This document shows positions 1-13,400 of a stretch of 64,000 nucleotides of DNA, one piece after another; position 1 is the first letter of the stretch, and each line of letters begins with the position of its first letter. Source of the stretch: Euglena gracilis. Lineage: Eukaryota; Euglenida; Euglenophyceae; Euglenales. The translations under genes and the position numbers were made by a program. The DNA lies in NCBI GenBank assembly GCA_039621445.1, contig CP154954.1, forward strand, positions 3,663,715 through 3,727,714. Reading direction: 5' to 3'. Under the pieces are notes generated by a model that made no database searches, was not told the origin of the DNA, and saw only the letters and a program-made list of their open reading frames with translations.

Positions 1-904
1 ACAGGCTGCAAAAAAAAAGCTTCTCTGAAACTTGCAAATACAAAAAAAAGCGAAATTAAATCACAATTCCTCCATTACTTAGGGACAAACATCACAGGTC
101 GCATCTGACCAGGGGGGGATTTCTTGGACAAGCCCGGTCATTGGACGAGGAAATAATCATCCATTTGCTGTGAAAGGAGACAATCTACACAGTCTGGACG
201 CCCCTTGTTCGTTGGACAATTGGCAACGGTCGCCCAGCCCCCCGGTATGGACAGGCGGAGTGGGGGGGGGGGGTATTTTGACCCCCCAGGAGGCAGGGTT
301 TTTTGGTGCTATAAGGGGGTTCATTTCATTTTTAGGAAGGGAGGGTGAGTAACAACTTGCCGTGGAGGCCTCCCAGTGGACTTTCCAACAGAAAAAGTCA
401 GTTGACCCAACGTGACATCCAAGGGAGAGGGACAAAATGTCCTTGAAATGGCGGGATCTGATCAGCAACAATTGCAGATGGAAAATTTTTTGTGGGGAAT
501 CCTCAAAATGCGGGGAAAATCCTGGACGCCCCCTTAAAACGGCCAGGAAATTTCTGGATGAAGAAAATCTCACAAAGCCATTTTTCAGGGAAATTCCACA
601 CCAAACCCAAAAATTGGTTTCTCCAAATCCAAAATTCAAAAAGTTTGGATTTGAACGTTAAAAAATCACATGCTGAATGATCAATACACCTTTTGAACAG
701 GTGACTTGGAACATTCCAAGGAACCGTGCAAAATGCCAAAGAAAATTTCGCAGGTTCACTGGAGGAAATTGGGCTTTTCTTGAATCTGCCGTAAAAAAAT
801 CCTGGGCAAAACTTGGTCCAGAATCTCCCCACAACAGTTTTCTTCTGGTATCACCCACCTGGGAGGGGAGGTGACCACTTTTTTTTCATTGAAAAGAAGC
901 CTGC
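1..904. other. non-coding sequence, left edge
   Basis: I see no convincing gene here. It contains G-tracts near 264 and a run of A/T-rich, low-complexity sequence. The exon that should follow the HAMP-like exon of the minus-strand receptor gene is not recognisable here, so it probably lies beyond the left edge. Confidence 0.4.
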
Positions 905-1043
905 CCTGCAGGCCGCGCTCCATCTGGGTGAAGGAGGTCTGGAAGCGGTGAAGTTCCCGGAACACAGTGGGCTTCGTGGCTGTGGTGGTGAACTGCAGCT
1001 GGGCGATGCGGTCCATCGGAGGCAGGGCCTTGTCCGCAGCGGT
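905..1043 (-). CDS. receptor exon, HAMP-like linker
   Basis: It reads TAADKALPPMDRIAQLQF and then FRELHRFQTSFTQMERGLQ. The pattern PM..IAQL.F followed by F.E....Q.SF..M..GL is the HAMP-like segment seen before class III cyclase or histidine kinase domains in protist receptors. The acceptor is ATCAG at 1045-1044. The exon probably ends at GCAGGC, another GC donor. This exon predicts that a signalling domain lies to the left of the window. Confidence 0.62.
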
Positions 1044-3737
1044 CTGATTTCAAGTTGATGAAAATCATGGAATGAAAACAGAAATCAAACTGGAAGAAGT
1101 CTGATGATCTGGACACTTTTGACTTTGCAAGAAAAAGAGCACACCCAAGAAAGAAAGCTTTGGACAGGGCTGTACAAGAAGGTCTGATGGGGGGATCTAC
1201 CCCTTCCCACCCTGGCAGTTTGCAAGAAAAACTTCTTTGGCCCCGAAGGCACAGAGAAATCAGCGCCTTGGAGATATGAGATGGGGTGGCATTTTTTTTA
1301 TTTGCAAGGCATTTTTTTAAAAAACCTTAAATGCCTGAAAATGAGCCTTGAATTTTTTTTGGCTAAAATGCCTCAAAATGCCAAAAAATTCAACAAATTC
1401 GGGCTGGCAGAAAATTCTCCGACCGAGCAAAGAAAAAGCCAAAAAACCTCAGCAAACGCAGGTCAGCTCTGGAAAGAAAAATGATTTTGGCATTGCCCAA
1501 ACGTTGTTTATTAACAAAAATGCAAAAAAAAATTAATTGGACCACATGCAAAATCAAAAAAAAAACTTTTCTGATGCCCGGACAGCCCTTGGACTCCCCT
1601 GGAGAATAGTGCCTTAAAAAGCCTCAAAAAGCCTTAAAGAATGCCCTATAATGCCATAAAAATTTTGCCTTAAAAAACCAATGCCCGGGTGGCCCCGCAA
1701 CACCCAAAGGGTCCCAGGGATTCCCACACAGTCTTGTCCAAGGCACCAAATGAGGGTGGAGGGGGGGTCAGGCCCCCCTCCTGCGAAAAGCAAAAAGCCA
1801 CGAAGCGCCGGGACAATTGGGGGAGGGGGCTCAAAAAGCCAAAAATCGTGTTTTCGGGTTCATTTCGAAAAATCAGCAATACGTGAAAATCCTTTCCCCG
1901 GTGCTTTGAAGGGGAAGAAAATTTCTCGGTTCTTGGGGGTCTGACCCCCCTCAAGAACCCCCAGCCCAGAGGGGGGGGGGGGGCTCTCCCCGCATGAAAC
2001 TAACGCTCCCTGGCACCCTGGATCTGACTCAGGGGGACAAAGAGCAGACCCTCGATGTTGCATTTAATTATGTGTTGTTCTTTTTCTTTGGTCGCTCGTG
2101 CCCCGAATTGCTGAGAGGAGGAGAGCCACACAGGCCCAGACAGGGGCAGGGCCCTGACCCCTCTTGCAAGGGTGTAGAGCCGTGAGGCCATCCACAAGCC
2201 CACGCTCAGCGGCAGCAGGACGGCGATGGCGCTGACCACCCCCAGTATGACGAACACAGGCGGGGCGTAGATGTGGAGGTTCCTTCACCGGAAGTTTGGC
2301 ATGAAGACAAGCAACTGTGCAAGGTATGATCGTTGCATAAAATGTGACATGGGGACAGCCTTTGCAAACAGACAAATATGTGATAATAAAACACACAATG
2401 ATGATACACTCATTGTATGTGTGCATGTGCGAGACACACCGATGTCGGAGGGAACCCCTTCATCAAAAAAATAAAAACAGCTGGCGTTCAGTGGTGCTCA
2501 TTCGGTGCTCATTGGCCACATACGTACATGCATAGATCTGCACATCATCATAATGTATCAACATTTTCATCAGTTAAATGTTGACGATGGGCCGTGCCTC
2601 AACAGCGAGAGCAGCCAACCCCGGCCGTGACCCCCTTCTTGTCGGCCACCCGCTGGTCCACATGCGCGTTGCTGGCGTCGATGCTGCCCATCACCGCCGC
2701 CCGGTTCTTCAGCATTAGCACCGTACACAGCAGGCTGGGGCCGGGCCGGGGATGGTCCGCACTGTTTCTTCGTGGCCAGGCGATGTGGCTGCGTGGCAAA
2801 TCCACCATTCCCCTTCGCTGGCAGTGTATTTTGGAGGATTAACACTTGGGTGCCATTCGGCAGGTCGGAGGCACAGAGGGGTGGTGGGAAAGAGCAGGGC
2901 CCCTCGTAAACCACCCACCCAACACGCGCCAGACGCCTACAACAGGCTAAATAGCGTTTCTTCTCAAAAGTGCCAAATGATGACCAATGACCACTGCATA
3001 CGACACAACTTATTCTTCAAATTATTATTCATTGGATACCTTTGTGATAAGTCCATTGGTGGAGAAAAGCCCAGCAGACAACATCCACGTGGGCAGCCAT
3101 CACACCAGCTTTCAAAACCATTCACAGGCAAAAAAAACCAACAAGCAATCCGGTCTCTCCTCCAGCGCCGCCCCGAGCTCCGGTGCTGTAGCCAGTGGCC
3201 ACCCAGTACCGCTGGGCGCTCAGCACCATCTCCTGGTTCATCGCAGGGATGGCGGTCCACGACTGGGGGCCAGGGAGGGCCCCATCCGGTTCCCACAGCG
3301 CGGCTTCTTCTTCTCATGTCCATCCAAAAACCATGCAGGAGGCATCACGACGAAAACTTGTGTGCAGAAATTTTATTATATATTTAAAAAATTATGTATA
3401 TTTATGATAATTATATTACAGTTAGCAAAATTTATTGTATATGGTAAAAAATCTATTTAAATAAATTAAATAAAATGTTTTGAGGTTTGTGATTTCCCTC
3501 CTGCCATGGTCAGCGGTTGGCAACTGTCACGTCAGATCCGCTTGATTTGCGCATCATTCCACCACATCAAGACACTTCGTGGTGGCGTTTGCTCAGTCAG
3601 CCACAACAGAGGGAACCTGTCAACAGGCCCAAACTCAGACCTTCAAATGGCAACTTCCCAGAGATTTGGCAAAGAGCCACTTCAGGAGGTTCACTGGAGG
3701 AAACGGACATAATGCCTTATGATACATTATGTATGTA

Positions 3738-3774
<37 letters not shown>

Positions 3775-6700
3775 GCCTGCCTGTCTGTCTGTATGTATGT
3801 ATGTATGTATGTATGTATATGGCAAAACCAAACCTGTAGAGGTGTTTTAAAGTGGTCATTGGCACCACAAGTCCCTCTGGTTTTAAAAGGGCCTTTGGTG
3901 TGTCTCAAAGTGTCGCCGTGCAAAAAGATGACAAACGATACCCATCGTCAAACCCAAAACTCGGCCAGCCCAAACCAGCACCTGTAAACAACTGTTCAAT
4001 ACACTGTCTCCTGTTCTGTCCCTTCAGTTAGAAAGGACCTCCCCGGACTGGTAAGTGCCATACAGTTGTTGGCAGGCCTGAAAGATGAGTGCGTCGTTGC
4101 TCTGAAGGCATGTCAAGGTCAGGCTGAATTTCAACCGCCTTCGATGGCAAATGCAAGAGATGCTGCTCACAAGCTGCGGATTCAAGACCCAGCCTGGACC
4201 AGAGGCGGTACGCGCTGACGTTGGTGGGGTTCACCAGCGGGTTGATGTAGCGTCGGTCCACGTCGCTGTGGCTGAAGTACTTCCCGTGCGAGGCCGCGGA
4301 CAGCGGTGTGCCGCGGTGGGTCGTCGGCCACCGCAGGAATGCGGAAGCGAGGCCGCGGACAGCGGTGTGCCGCGGTGGGTCGTCGGCCACCGCAGGAATG
4401 CGGAAGCAAGGGGCAGACAGGGTTTGGTGGATTGGCAGGTGGAGGGGGGGGTTCAGAAAACCGAAACAGCGGCTTGGCCAAAATGAAGCCAAAGTTTTTT
4501 TTTACCTCCCAAATCGACCCAAAATGCAATTTTGGCACTTTCTGGACAAAAACTTGTTGAAATTGTCAAAATTGTTAAAAATTTTGGTGTTAACTGTTGG
4601 AGGCAAAAAAAATTGACCATTGCGGGTCGTCGGGTCCCCTGGTCGGTCCAGACCCCCCCTTCGCAAGTGGGGGGGGGGGGGTCCGAACCCACCCCCCACC
4701 CAGGAGGGAGGGACCCTCACCCTCTACAAAGGGGGCTCCTCGCTTAAACCCATGACACCCTTTTTGTAAGCTAACCCTGGGGCATGGAACGACTCTGGGG
4801 GACGAATTGGGTTTGGGGTTGTGGGGCCATCGAAGATGGAACGTTGAGGGAAAGGTGAGAAATGAAGAGGTGAAAGGAAATGCAATTAAAAACGTTGTAG
4901 GTTCAGAGTGAAGAAGACAAACACACATAAAACATACACAAAACAAACAAACCCAATTAAACTGCAATTTCAGAATTTTGTGAATAATTTGCACAGTTCT
5001 GGGATAAACAGGGATAAACTGATAAAAGAAGGGTCAGAGTACCACTGGATGCTATCATATAACCGTGGGGCTGGCGGAAGAAGAGCACCAGCCGGTCTCT
5101 TACAAGCGCACCCAGCCTGCATCACCAATTCGAAAACAGAAAGTGATTTCTGACCATGAGAAGCAATAAGCTATTGTAAACTGCAGCCACACATCAATAT
5201 GATTCAATGCATCAGATAATGAGAACTGAGGCTGTGTGTTTGATGTGGCAATAATACACAACTTTGCAAAAGTGCTATCTTTCGGTGAGATGCACAAAAA
5301 ATATATAACATTTGTCCGTCAGGGGGACAACCTTAAAGCTCAATGAAACACAAAACATAGAAGGTTCATCAATTTAAGAAAAAATGTCGGACACAGTCAT
5401 CACACAATTATCATTCCCAACCATCCATCCATCGAACAAGTGTCTGTACAACAAATGCACAGAAAACTGCAGGACAAACCAACTCACAGCAGTTTTGGGT
5501 GGCACTTGAACATCCGGGAACCCCTCCAGCTGGCTCCGCAGCTCGTCGCTGATGGTCGATGCCCCCATACTGATGTACAGCTGGACCCACGTCCCGTTCT
5601 GGGCAGCGAGGTGGGGCCAGAGATTCGCTTGCTGGGGGACTTCGCTTACACTGCCCATGAAAAGCCAATTCCGGGGTCCACGGGCTGCAACAATTGGTGT
5701 CGGTTGGGAAAATGCTGTGGCTGCTTGACACCACCCCCCAATCTGATGGTTCCAGAAATCCCGTTCTGTTCATCTGAACCCAGTTCAGAATTGCTCGAAC
5801 ACCTGTTCAAGCAATTCTGGCAAGCAATTTGGCCTGGTACACAAGGCTTGAAAAAGCCAAGGAAAAAAAACGGAACCCTGATGGTCTGGACCTTCCCCTT
5901 TACACAGATGTTCAGAACCTTGAAACTTTGAGCATCATCAAAACCATGTTTCTGGATCCCTTTCAGCAAATGGCCTGCCAGCCCAATAAGCCGGTGGGGA
6001 GGGGGCATCCGGCTGGCCGCCAGAGAGTCCCTGCGCTCTGCCGGATGGACAGCTCCACCTGCCCCGTGTAGCGGTTGAACATCATGGAGCCCAGCCAGCC
6101 GTCGTCCCACTTCGCCAGATTGGGGGGAGGCCCGCGCCATGAAAAACCAGGGGGGATGCCAGAAAATCAAAATTACAATTGAAATAAATTGAATAAAAGT
6201 GAAAATTAAACTCAAAAAAAAATGCCACCAAAAACGTTCACAGGAAAACTAGCCCAAGGTTGTTCTGGTGACCGAGGGCGGCTCTTCTGCAGCATTACCG
6301 AAATCACGCATCATTACAGGGATCTTCTTGAGTCCCATATGGCACACTTGTGGCAAACCACGTGTAACGCTCCAATCGCCTCTTCATGCTACCCTTGCAC
6401 GCCCCTCTTCCTCATTGCACGCCCCTCTTCCTGAACCATGTCGTTGCACTGCCATTCATTGTCTTTCCCCGAGCTTTCATTGGTTTGGCAATTGATGGAC
6501 CTGACCCCAGACAGGACCTTCCCACAGTCTCCCTTGCCAACAGTGTTGAGTGGCCATGCACATTTAGAAAGGTGTGTAAACCTCAAAATGAAGGTGGGTT
6601 TGTTGAGTTAATGCAATGTCTGAGGAATTATGGCTGGCCGCCTATTTTATGGTGCAAATCATACTCAGAAAATGGCGTGTCTGAGTTGTTCATGCTAGTT

Positions 6701-9412
6701 TTCCACTTCCTGGAAGTGAGGCACAACTCGACTGTCTTCAGAGAGCACGGGCATGTCTTCTGCCTTCTATACAGTTGCTGTCAAGGGAGCAGTCAGGAAA
6801 ATATTTGTGGGTTAACACAGACCCACAAATCCACTACCCCCGGTGAAATATACCTACCTACCCCCTGGCGCTTGGCCCGGGCCATGATTGAAAGTTAGGC
6901 CAGGGGGGCAACCTTTTGGGGGCTTTAACATTTTAACAATTTTGGCGGTCATTTGCAAAAGACCAAAGGCCGGGCAAGTTGGCATGTAAGGAGGAGGAAC
7001 TCCATCATATCGAGAGTTGGTGGGCTATGCCAACAGAATCACGCGGATGCAAGATAAAATTTTATTAGGCAGGCAAACTATCTCGCGATTGTCTTGCCGC
7101 CTAAATATAAAGCCGGTGGAGCCAGCCGATGGTGTCATTCAGGAAACAGTAGAAAACTATTGGGTGGATAAAACTCTTTTCTCACCAAAAATGCTCCATT
7201 TTGGACAATAATTGCCCATTTTGGGGGGAAATAGGAGGTACACAACAAAAATTTGGCATAAAAGTGGTATTTGGCCACAATTGAGGCCGCCGAAGGTCAT
7301 AGAGGCCACCAAAAAAAGTTTGATTTCCACCCCCAAATACAAAGCCCCCCCTGGGGGCCTTGAAATCCTGTCCAAATGTAAAGCCGGGGGAGGGGGGCTT
7401 TATATTGGGGGGGGGTTGACTTCATTAAAAAAAAAACAGCACCAAGTTTACAAGAATGTATGCAAAAAAATAGGACAGGGAACAAGGGCGTTTCTTAAGG
7501 ACCCCCCCCCCCCAGGAGGTTCCAAGAGGCTGGAGAATTCGGGCTGGAGAGAAAAAAAACTGCATGGCTGACCCCCCTCCCCCCCCCCACAGGGTCCTGG
7601 GGTGGAGCCAGCCCCAATCTGGGGATCGACTGGGAATCAAAAAAAAAATCGAAATTGCAAAAATGTCCAAAAAAAACTGCCAATTATGCAGAAAAAAAAT
7701 CGAATTGACCCCAAATTCGCCCTGGTCAGCCCAAATCCGACCCATATTTGACATTTTTGCCCATTTTTGGCACCCCCGAAATCGAGAAATTTGTTACCGT
7801 CCATGAATATAACTTGTTGATGGGGGGGAGGGGGTTCCGGGGCTGGAAAAAAGGCTGCTGGCTGTAGAGGCTGCTGGCTGGCTGGCTGGACCCCCTCGGG
7901 TGGGGGGGGGGCAAATTTTCTGAGCAACGCTCTGCACCACAGATTCTTCGGGTCGAGGCGGCCGAAAAATGGGCAGAAATGAACGAAAAATGGGCTTGAA
8001 CTTGGACATTCAATGGTCCTTCGGGCGGCAGGACTTAACAGCTCATTGATGGGGGAGGTCTATGGCTGGGGATAACGATGACTCTTTCCCTCCTCCGTTT
8101 CTCTACTGGCTGTTCATCCCTCCTGTCTAATTTACGGCATCCCGCCTTTCTCGTTCCCCGTTTCTCCTTTTAGCTTTTTTCTACACTCTATACTACACGA
8201 TCTTTTCTTCACCGCGTTTGCTATGCACCACAGATTTTGGGCAGGCGATTTACTCTCCTAGGGGTACTTCTCCTAGCAGCCCCGCCCCCCTTGTCCCGGA
8301 ACGAAAGGTTCCACCCGATAATGTGGGGGAGGGGTCATACGCACCCCCTGAACTGCCAACCCTCGGGGGGGGGGTACGAACCCGCGCATCCAAAGAAACC
8401 CCAATTTTCCCTTAAGTCGCCAACAACCCCAACACCAGGGGGGGGGGGGGGTTGGCACCCCCTGAACTGGCAAAAGGGGGGTGTCAACCCCCCAACTGGG
8501 GGGGTCAGTCACAGTGAGAGGGTAAAACGACAAACCAGGGGTTGGGCTTTGGGGGAGGCCAAAAACCCCAATTTTCCCTTGGTCGCCAACAACCCCCGAC
8601 CAGGGGGGGGGGGGGTTGGCACCCCCTGACCTGCAACCCCGAACTGGGGTGTGGTCTGTAAAAAAGGGTGGTCGTTGGGGGGGGGGGGGTATGAAAAATT
8701 CTGTCTGAGTCGGGGAAAAACATTATTATTATTTTTCTTACTAAACCCACCCCTACTGTCAACCGATCGACTCAAATCTTGCCCTGGAGGTTTCAGCATT
8801 TGATGAAATGAAACACTGTTGCAGGCCATTCAGAATTCATAGATCGTTCATTTTCCAGGGCGGGGGCCTGTCGAAAACTTGGGAAGGTGCCGTCTGACTC
8901 TGCAGCAGATACACAGGCTTTGCCGTCAACTGGTTGACTGCGGAAATGTTAGCTCAGTGGGTCATTTCTCCCTTCAAACAATGATTTTTACAAAAGGCGA
9001 GCTTTCTCAGTTTGAAAAGAGGAAAAGCAATACTAATCCCTTTCAGACATACCCCACCACCACCACCAACACCAGGCAATTCTCACAATAACTGGCACAA
9101 AGGAGGCGGGAGTGAAAATTTCAGGTGAGGTGAAAAATTGAAGCAGTTGGGTCAAGGTTTCTTGATGACCCCAAATGAACTGCAGGGATTATGTGCAAGC
9201 AACCCTCACTCACTACCCATACTCTACGCTTTCACAACAGCCTGAACAGGCAGAATAAATGATGTGAATTTCGACAAAAAAAATTGTCCACTCAAAAATA
9301 CAACACATCATTTATTGGGGTGGGGTATCCAACTGTGTTTTCATTCACACCGGTACAGAAAAAATGCACTTGCGGCACCCAACGTGACACATGTCACACA
9401 CGCACACACACA

Positions 9413-9464
<52 letters not shown>

Positions 9465-10383
9465 TATGTGTATTTTGTGTGAATTCCAGTGACTTTTAGC
9501 ACAAGCCAAAAGAAAAAAAAACTGAGCCACAAGGAAGGACCCAGCCCATCGTCGTCACCTTCTCGTTCGGTGCCATGGCGAGTTGGCTGACATACAGCGT
9601 GCGGGTGCCGAAGCTCTGCTTGAGGACATCAATGAGGAACGCCACCCATGTCACCCAAAATATGGGGGTGAAGGTCGTGGCGACAGAGGCAGCATGGGAA
9701 CCAGATTTGAACCACAAGGATCCTTCGCTTCAAGCGAAAACATTTCTTGCCAACGCCTCCGCAGAGAATCTGAAGCACAAACCATCGCAAGCCATTGCAT
9801 GCCCACGCACATCACTAGCACCCCAGTATTGGAAATGACCATTCCTTTCTGAAGTAGGAAAAAGAAAAACTTCAAAGAGCGTTAATTCTCCTGGAAGCAA
9901 CAACAGTCAAATTCAAAATGAAGCCAAAGACGGTGGCAATGCCGTCCAACGACAGTGGTCGTGCATGTCTGCGTTGGTTCGGTGCATTTTGCTACATCTC
10001 GCACCCTGCACGACGTGGCCAAAAATTCACTTAATAGTCCCACACATTTCCCCGGCCCTAAACCCACCCACCCACTTTTCCGAAAACCCACCCACCCACC
10101 CACCCCTACCCACAACCCACCCACCCAAAAGCCAGGCTGGGCCAAAATCTGCCACCCAGCCCGGGGGGGGGGGGGGCCCAGCAGCCGAACCCACCCCCTC
10201 TTGAGGACCCACCCCCGAGGGGTCACATGGGTGTTAAGCGGATCAATGGAAATGACCTCCTCTCCTTCTCCTCTCCCGTTAGAGTGTGGACAAAAAAATT
10301 ACGGAGACAAAAAATTAAAGGAAGATATTGTGGGAAAATTCAAATTTTTCAGGGAAAATTTTTCAGATGTGGTGTAATTTTGA

Positions 10384-10416
<33 letters not shown>

Positions 10417-13400
10417 GAAAATACATCACATCATTTTTCTTTTCTAAAAAAAACACAAATTTCAACACAAAACAAATTTCCAAATATGGTCAACATGGAG
10501 TTCTGGTGGTGTTTATCGTGATTTTTCAGAATAACCCCCCAAAAAATCGACAATAGTACTCCTCCCGCAAAGCACCAAAACTCCCTGAATAGAAGCCCCC
10601 GGGGGCTAAACCCGCCCCCCCCCCCTAATAGAAGCGTAGGGCCGCTACAAGCGCAGGGTCCAAATAAAAGCGCACCCCCCGCCGTCGAAGAGGGCGGTCC
10701 ACTACAAGCGCACCCCCCATTTTGATGGGATTTCTAAAGGAAAGCAACAAAAATCGCGCAGGTAGGGTCCAAATAGAAGCGCACCCCCCGCCGCCAGAGG
10801 TGACAGTCCGCTATAAGCGCATCCGTGCTTCTATTAGAGAGGGGGGGGTTACTATTCGGAACGTTGGTCGAAAACCGAGGGGGGGGCTTCTATTCGGGGG
10901 GGGGGCACTATTCAGAAAAGTGGTCGAAAATCAGGGGGTCCGAGCATTATCGAAGAAATTTATTTGTGGGTCTACTTTCCAAACCATGTCAAATTTGCTG
11001 CAAATGTTACTCTTGTGGATGGATCATTAAACGTAAACTCAACCAACCCTCATTTAGAGTTATTGCAAAACTGGAGCCCATACTAAACATTTACCCCCAC
11101 ACCCCCCACGCCCCACGCCCCACGCCCCACGCCCCCCACACCCCCCTACACCCACGGGGAGCGGGCTACTATTCGGAGGGGGGCACTATTCGGAATTTTG
11201 GTCGAAAACCGAGGGGGGGCTTCTATTCAGGGGAGGGGCACTATTCGGGGGGGGGGGCTTCTATTCAGGGGGGGTTAGGAAAGGTTGAGTGGACAAAATT
11301 ACGGGGAAAAGTATCTGAAAATCATCAAGGCGGTTTCCCATAGTTTTCATCTCCCATGATTCTTGTCTTTAAAATGGGATGAAAAAAATCTTACAAGTCA
11401 AACATGTCCCAATGGTGGATCTGGAAAAAGACCAGCTGAACCCCTCGTCCCACAGCCTGAACTGGGATCGAACTGGACCTAAAAATTAGAGGGAAAAACA
11501 GCACCAATTATACAAGAATGCGGCCGGAACAGAAAAACTGGGGGGGAAACGAGGAAATGGGCAAGGCAGCCCAATTTTGAGCCCATTTTTGTTCATTTCT
11601 GCCCATCTTGGCGCTTTCAAGTTGAAGTATGTGCAGTGCTTCAATGGCCTTTTGGGCGGCAAGACTTACAAACTCACTCATTGGTGGGGGGAGGTCTATG
11701 GCTGGGGATCAAGGCTACTGACTGGATGGGGCCCCGCTGGGAGAGCAGGGCCTGCTAAGCCATGCGGTGTGTCGCCCCTGAGCGTTTGTCGGGTCAAAGT
11801 AACTGCCCAACACTGCTGCCTGCGAGAAGTAGGGATGGGCCCGCATTGTGGTGAAAGGTTGGCTGTGGAAGGGAGCTGCCGGCACCCATGCCCCCAACGT
11901 CGAAGGTGCTGGTGCACAAAGAAAAAAAGGAGCATCGTCGATTCCAAAAACGTCGGGGAAAATGTGTCTAAAGGCATGTGTTTGACCCTCTCCTTTTTCA
12001 ATTTGGGGACGTCCCGGCAAAGGCAGAAGAAAGCAGACAGGACAGTGTCGCCCCCCCCCGCCCCAATGTCAGACCACCTGGCACCAAAAAATGGCATCTC
12101 ATGGCGGGGGCATAAACACAGAAAAAAAAGGCCAAAAAAAGGCCAAAAAAAGCAAATTGAATGTAGAATCCTTCAGAATGTGCACTTTCTGCTGAGGAGG
12201 ACAAAACAATTTGGTTCCATCAGGGCAAATTTTTCATTTTGCACAAAAACATTCACATGTGCAATTTCTTAACCAAAAAAGGCAAAAAATTGACAAAAAA
12301 TTGACAATAAATTTTAGTTGGGGGAAGATCGGCATCAAAAAGAAGAAACTTCCATTGTTTTTCCAGAAAAAAAATAAAAAATCTCTGGGAAAAAGAACAC
12401 TGAGTCATAGCTGATCCCCCCAAGACCCCCACAGGACCACCACAGGGCCCCCCCCCCCTCCAGGACTCACTCACCATGGAGTTCCGGGTGCCTTCGGCCC
12501 CCCCCCCGGGGGGGGGGGGGGGTACTGCCCTCCGACCCCCTAGTCTTGAAATAACATCATTATATGTTTGAGCTTTTTTTCCCCTTTTTTGAGACTCCTT
12601 CTGGGGATTTTGCATTTGAGCATTGTTCCCCGAAGACCCCCCAGGACAAGATCCTGGGGGGAAACTGGCCCTGAGCCCTGAGGAAACTGGCCCTGGTTTT
12701 TTTTTATTCCAAAAAAACCCTCAAAAAACGTGCCCCCCCCCCCTGCTGATTGCCCGATTAATTTAGGTGGGATTTTTTTTATTCTGAGCCATTTTCAGCG
12801 TAATCTGATCTTATCAGATAAGGGCATGGTTTCGTTCATGGGATGGAAAGAGACAACCATTTGTTTCAAAAATAAAAAAAGAAATCCACCAAGCATAAGA
12901 AAAGCAACGCCAAAGGGGAATCCATTCAAAAATATTTCAAAAAATTGAGAGCCTTTGGGGCAGACGTGGCCAATCCTTGCTTTGGGATATCGAAGCGGGA
13001 GGGGTGGAGGTCGTAGCCAGGCCCCTGTGGCCTCAATGGAGAGTCCAACGCCTTGACAGACAGTGGTGGCACAAAACATGGAAATGAGCAGTCGATAAAA
13101 TGCACTGACAAAAGAAACACAAATGTCCTTTGAGAACCTGTGGGGATGAGGGGGAAAACCACAAAACTGTCCAAAAATCCTCACTGGAAAAAAAAATAAC
13201 AAAACATGAAATTTTTTTGTGTGCAGATTGTAGAAAAAACACATGCAGGCATAGCACAATGCATATAATTTTGATGCTATCAGGCAGAAGAGCACCAAAA
13301 AATATGCGTAGCAGGTGCCCGACTGAAGCTCAGCACCCCACTCCCCTGGATCATCAAGGCCAACTCCATCATCTCCCTCTCGCCCTCCGTGATGTGGGTG

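Larger units (their letters stand above)
6115..9550. other. large intron region with repeats
   Basis: This region contains a duplicated 20-bp motif at 6395-6435 and the foldback element at 7326-7425. It also holds G/C-tract sequence at 7500-7620 and 8380-8700, a segment shared with 11.64-11.71 kb, and an (AC)n(TC)n microsatellite. A plus-strand open frame at 6386-6898 matches nothing I recognise. Confidence 0.4.
9760..12950. other. intron or intergenic repeats
   Basis: This stretch holds a CCCA-rich block (10060-10130), a long poly-A (10386-10413) and the AATAGAAGC foldback family (10583-11280). It also contains G/C palindromic tracts near 12440-12540. No exon of the receptor gene is recognised, although one is expected from the phase mismatch. 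Confidence 0.4.

Noticed and set aside
3635-3987. Cys/Leu- or Arg/Gln-rich proteins at the tetranucleotide repeat
   Set aside because: Products of the (TCTG)n and (TATG)n microsatellite.
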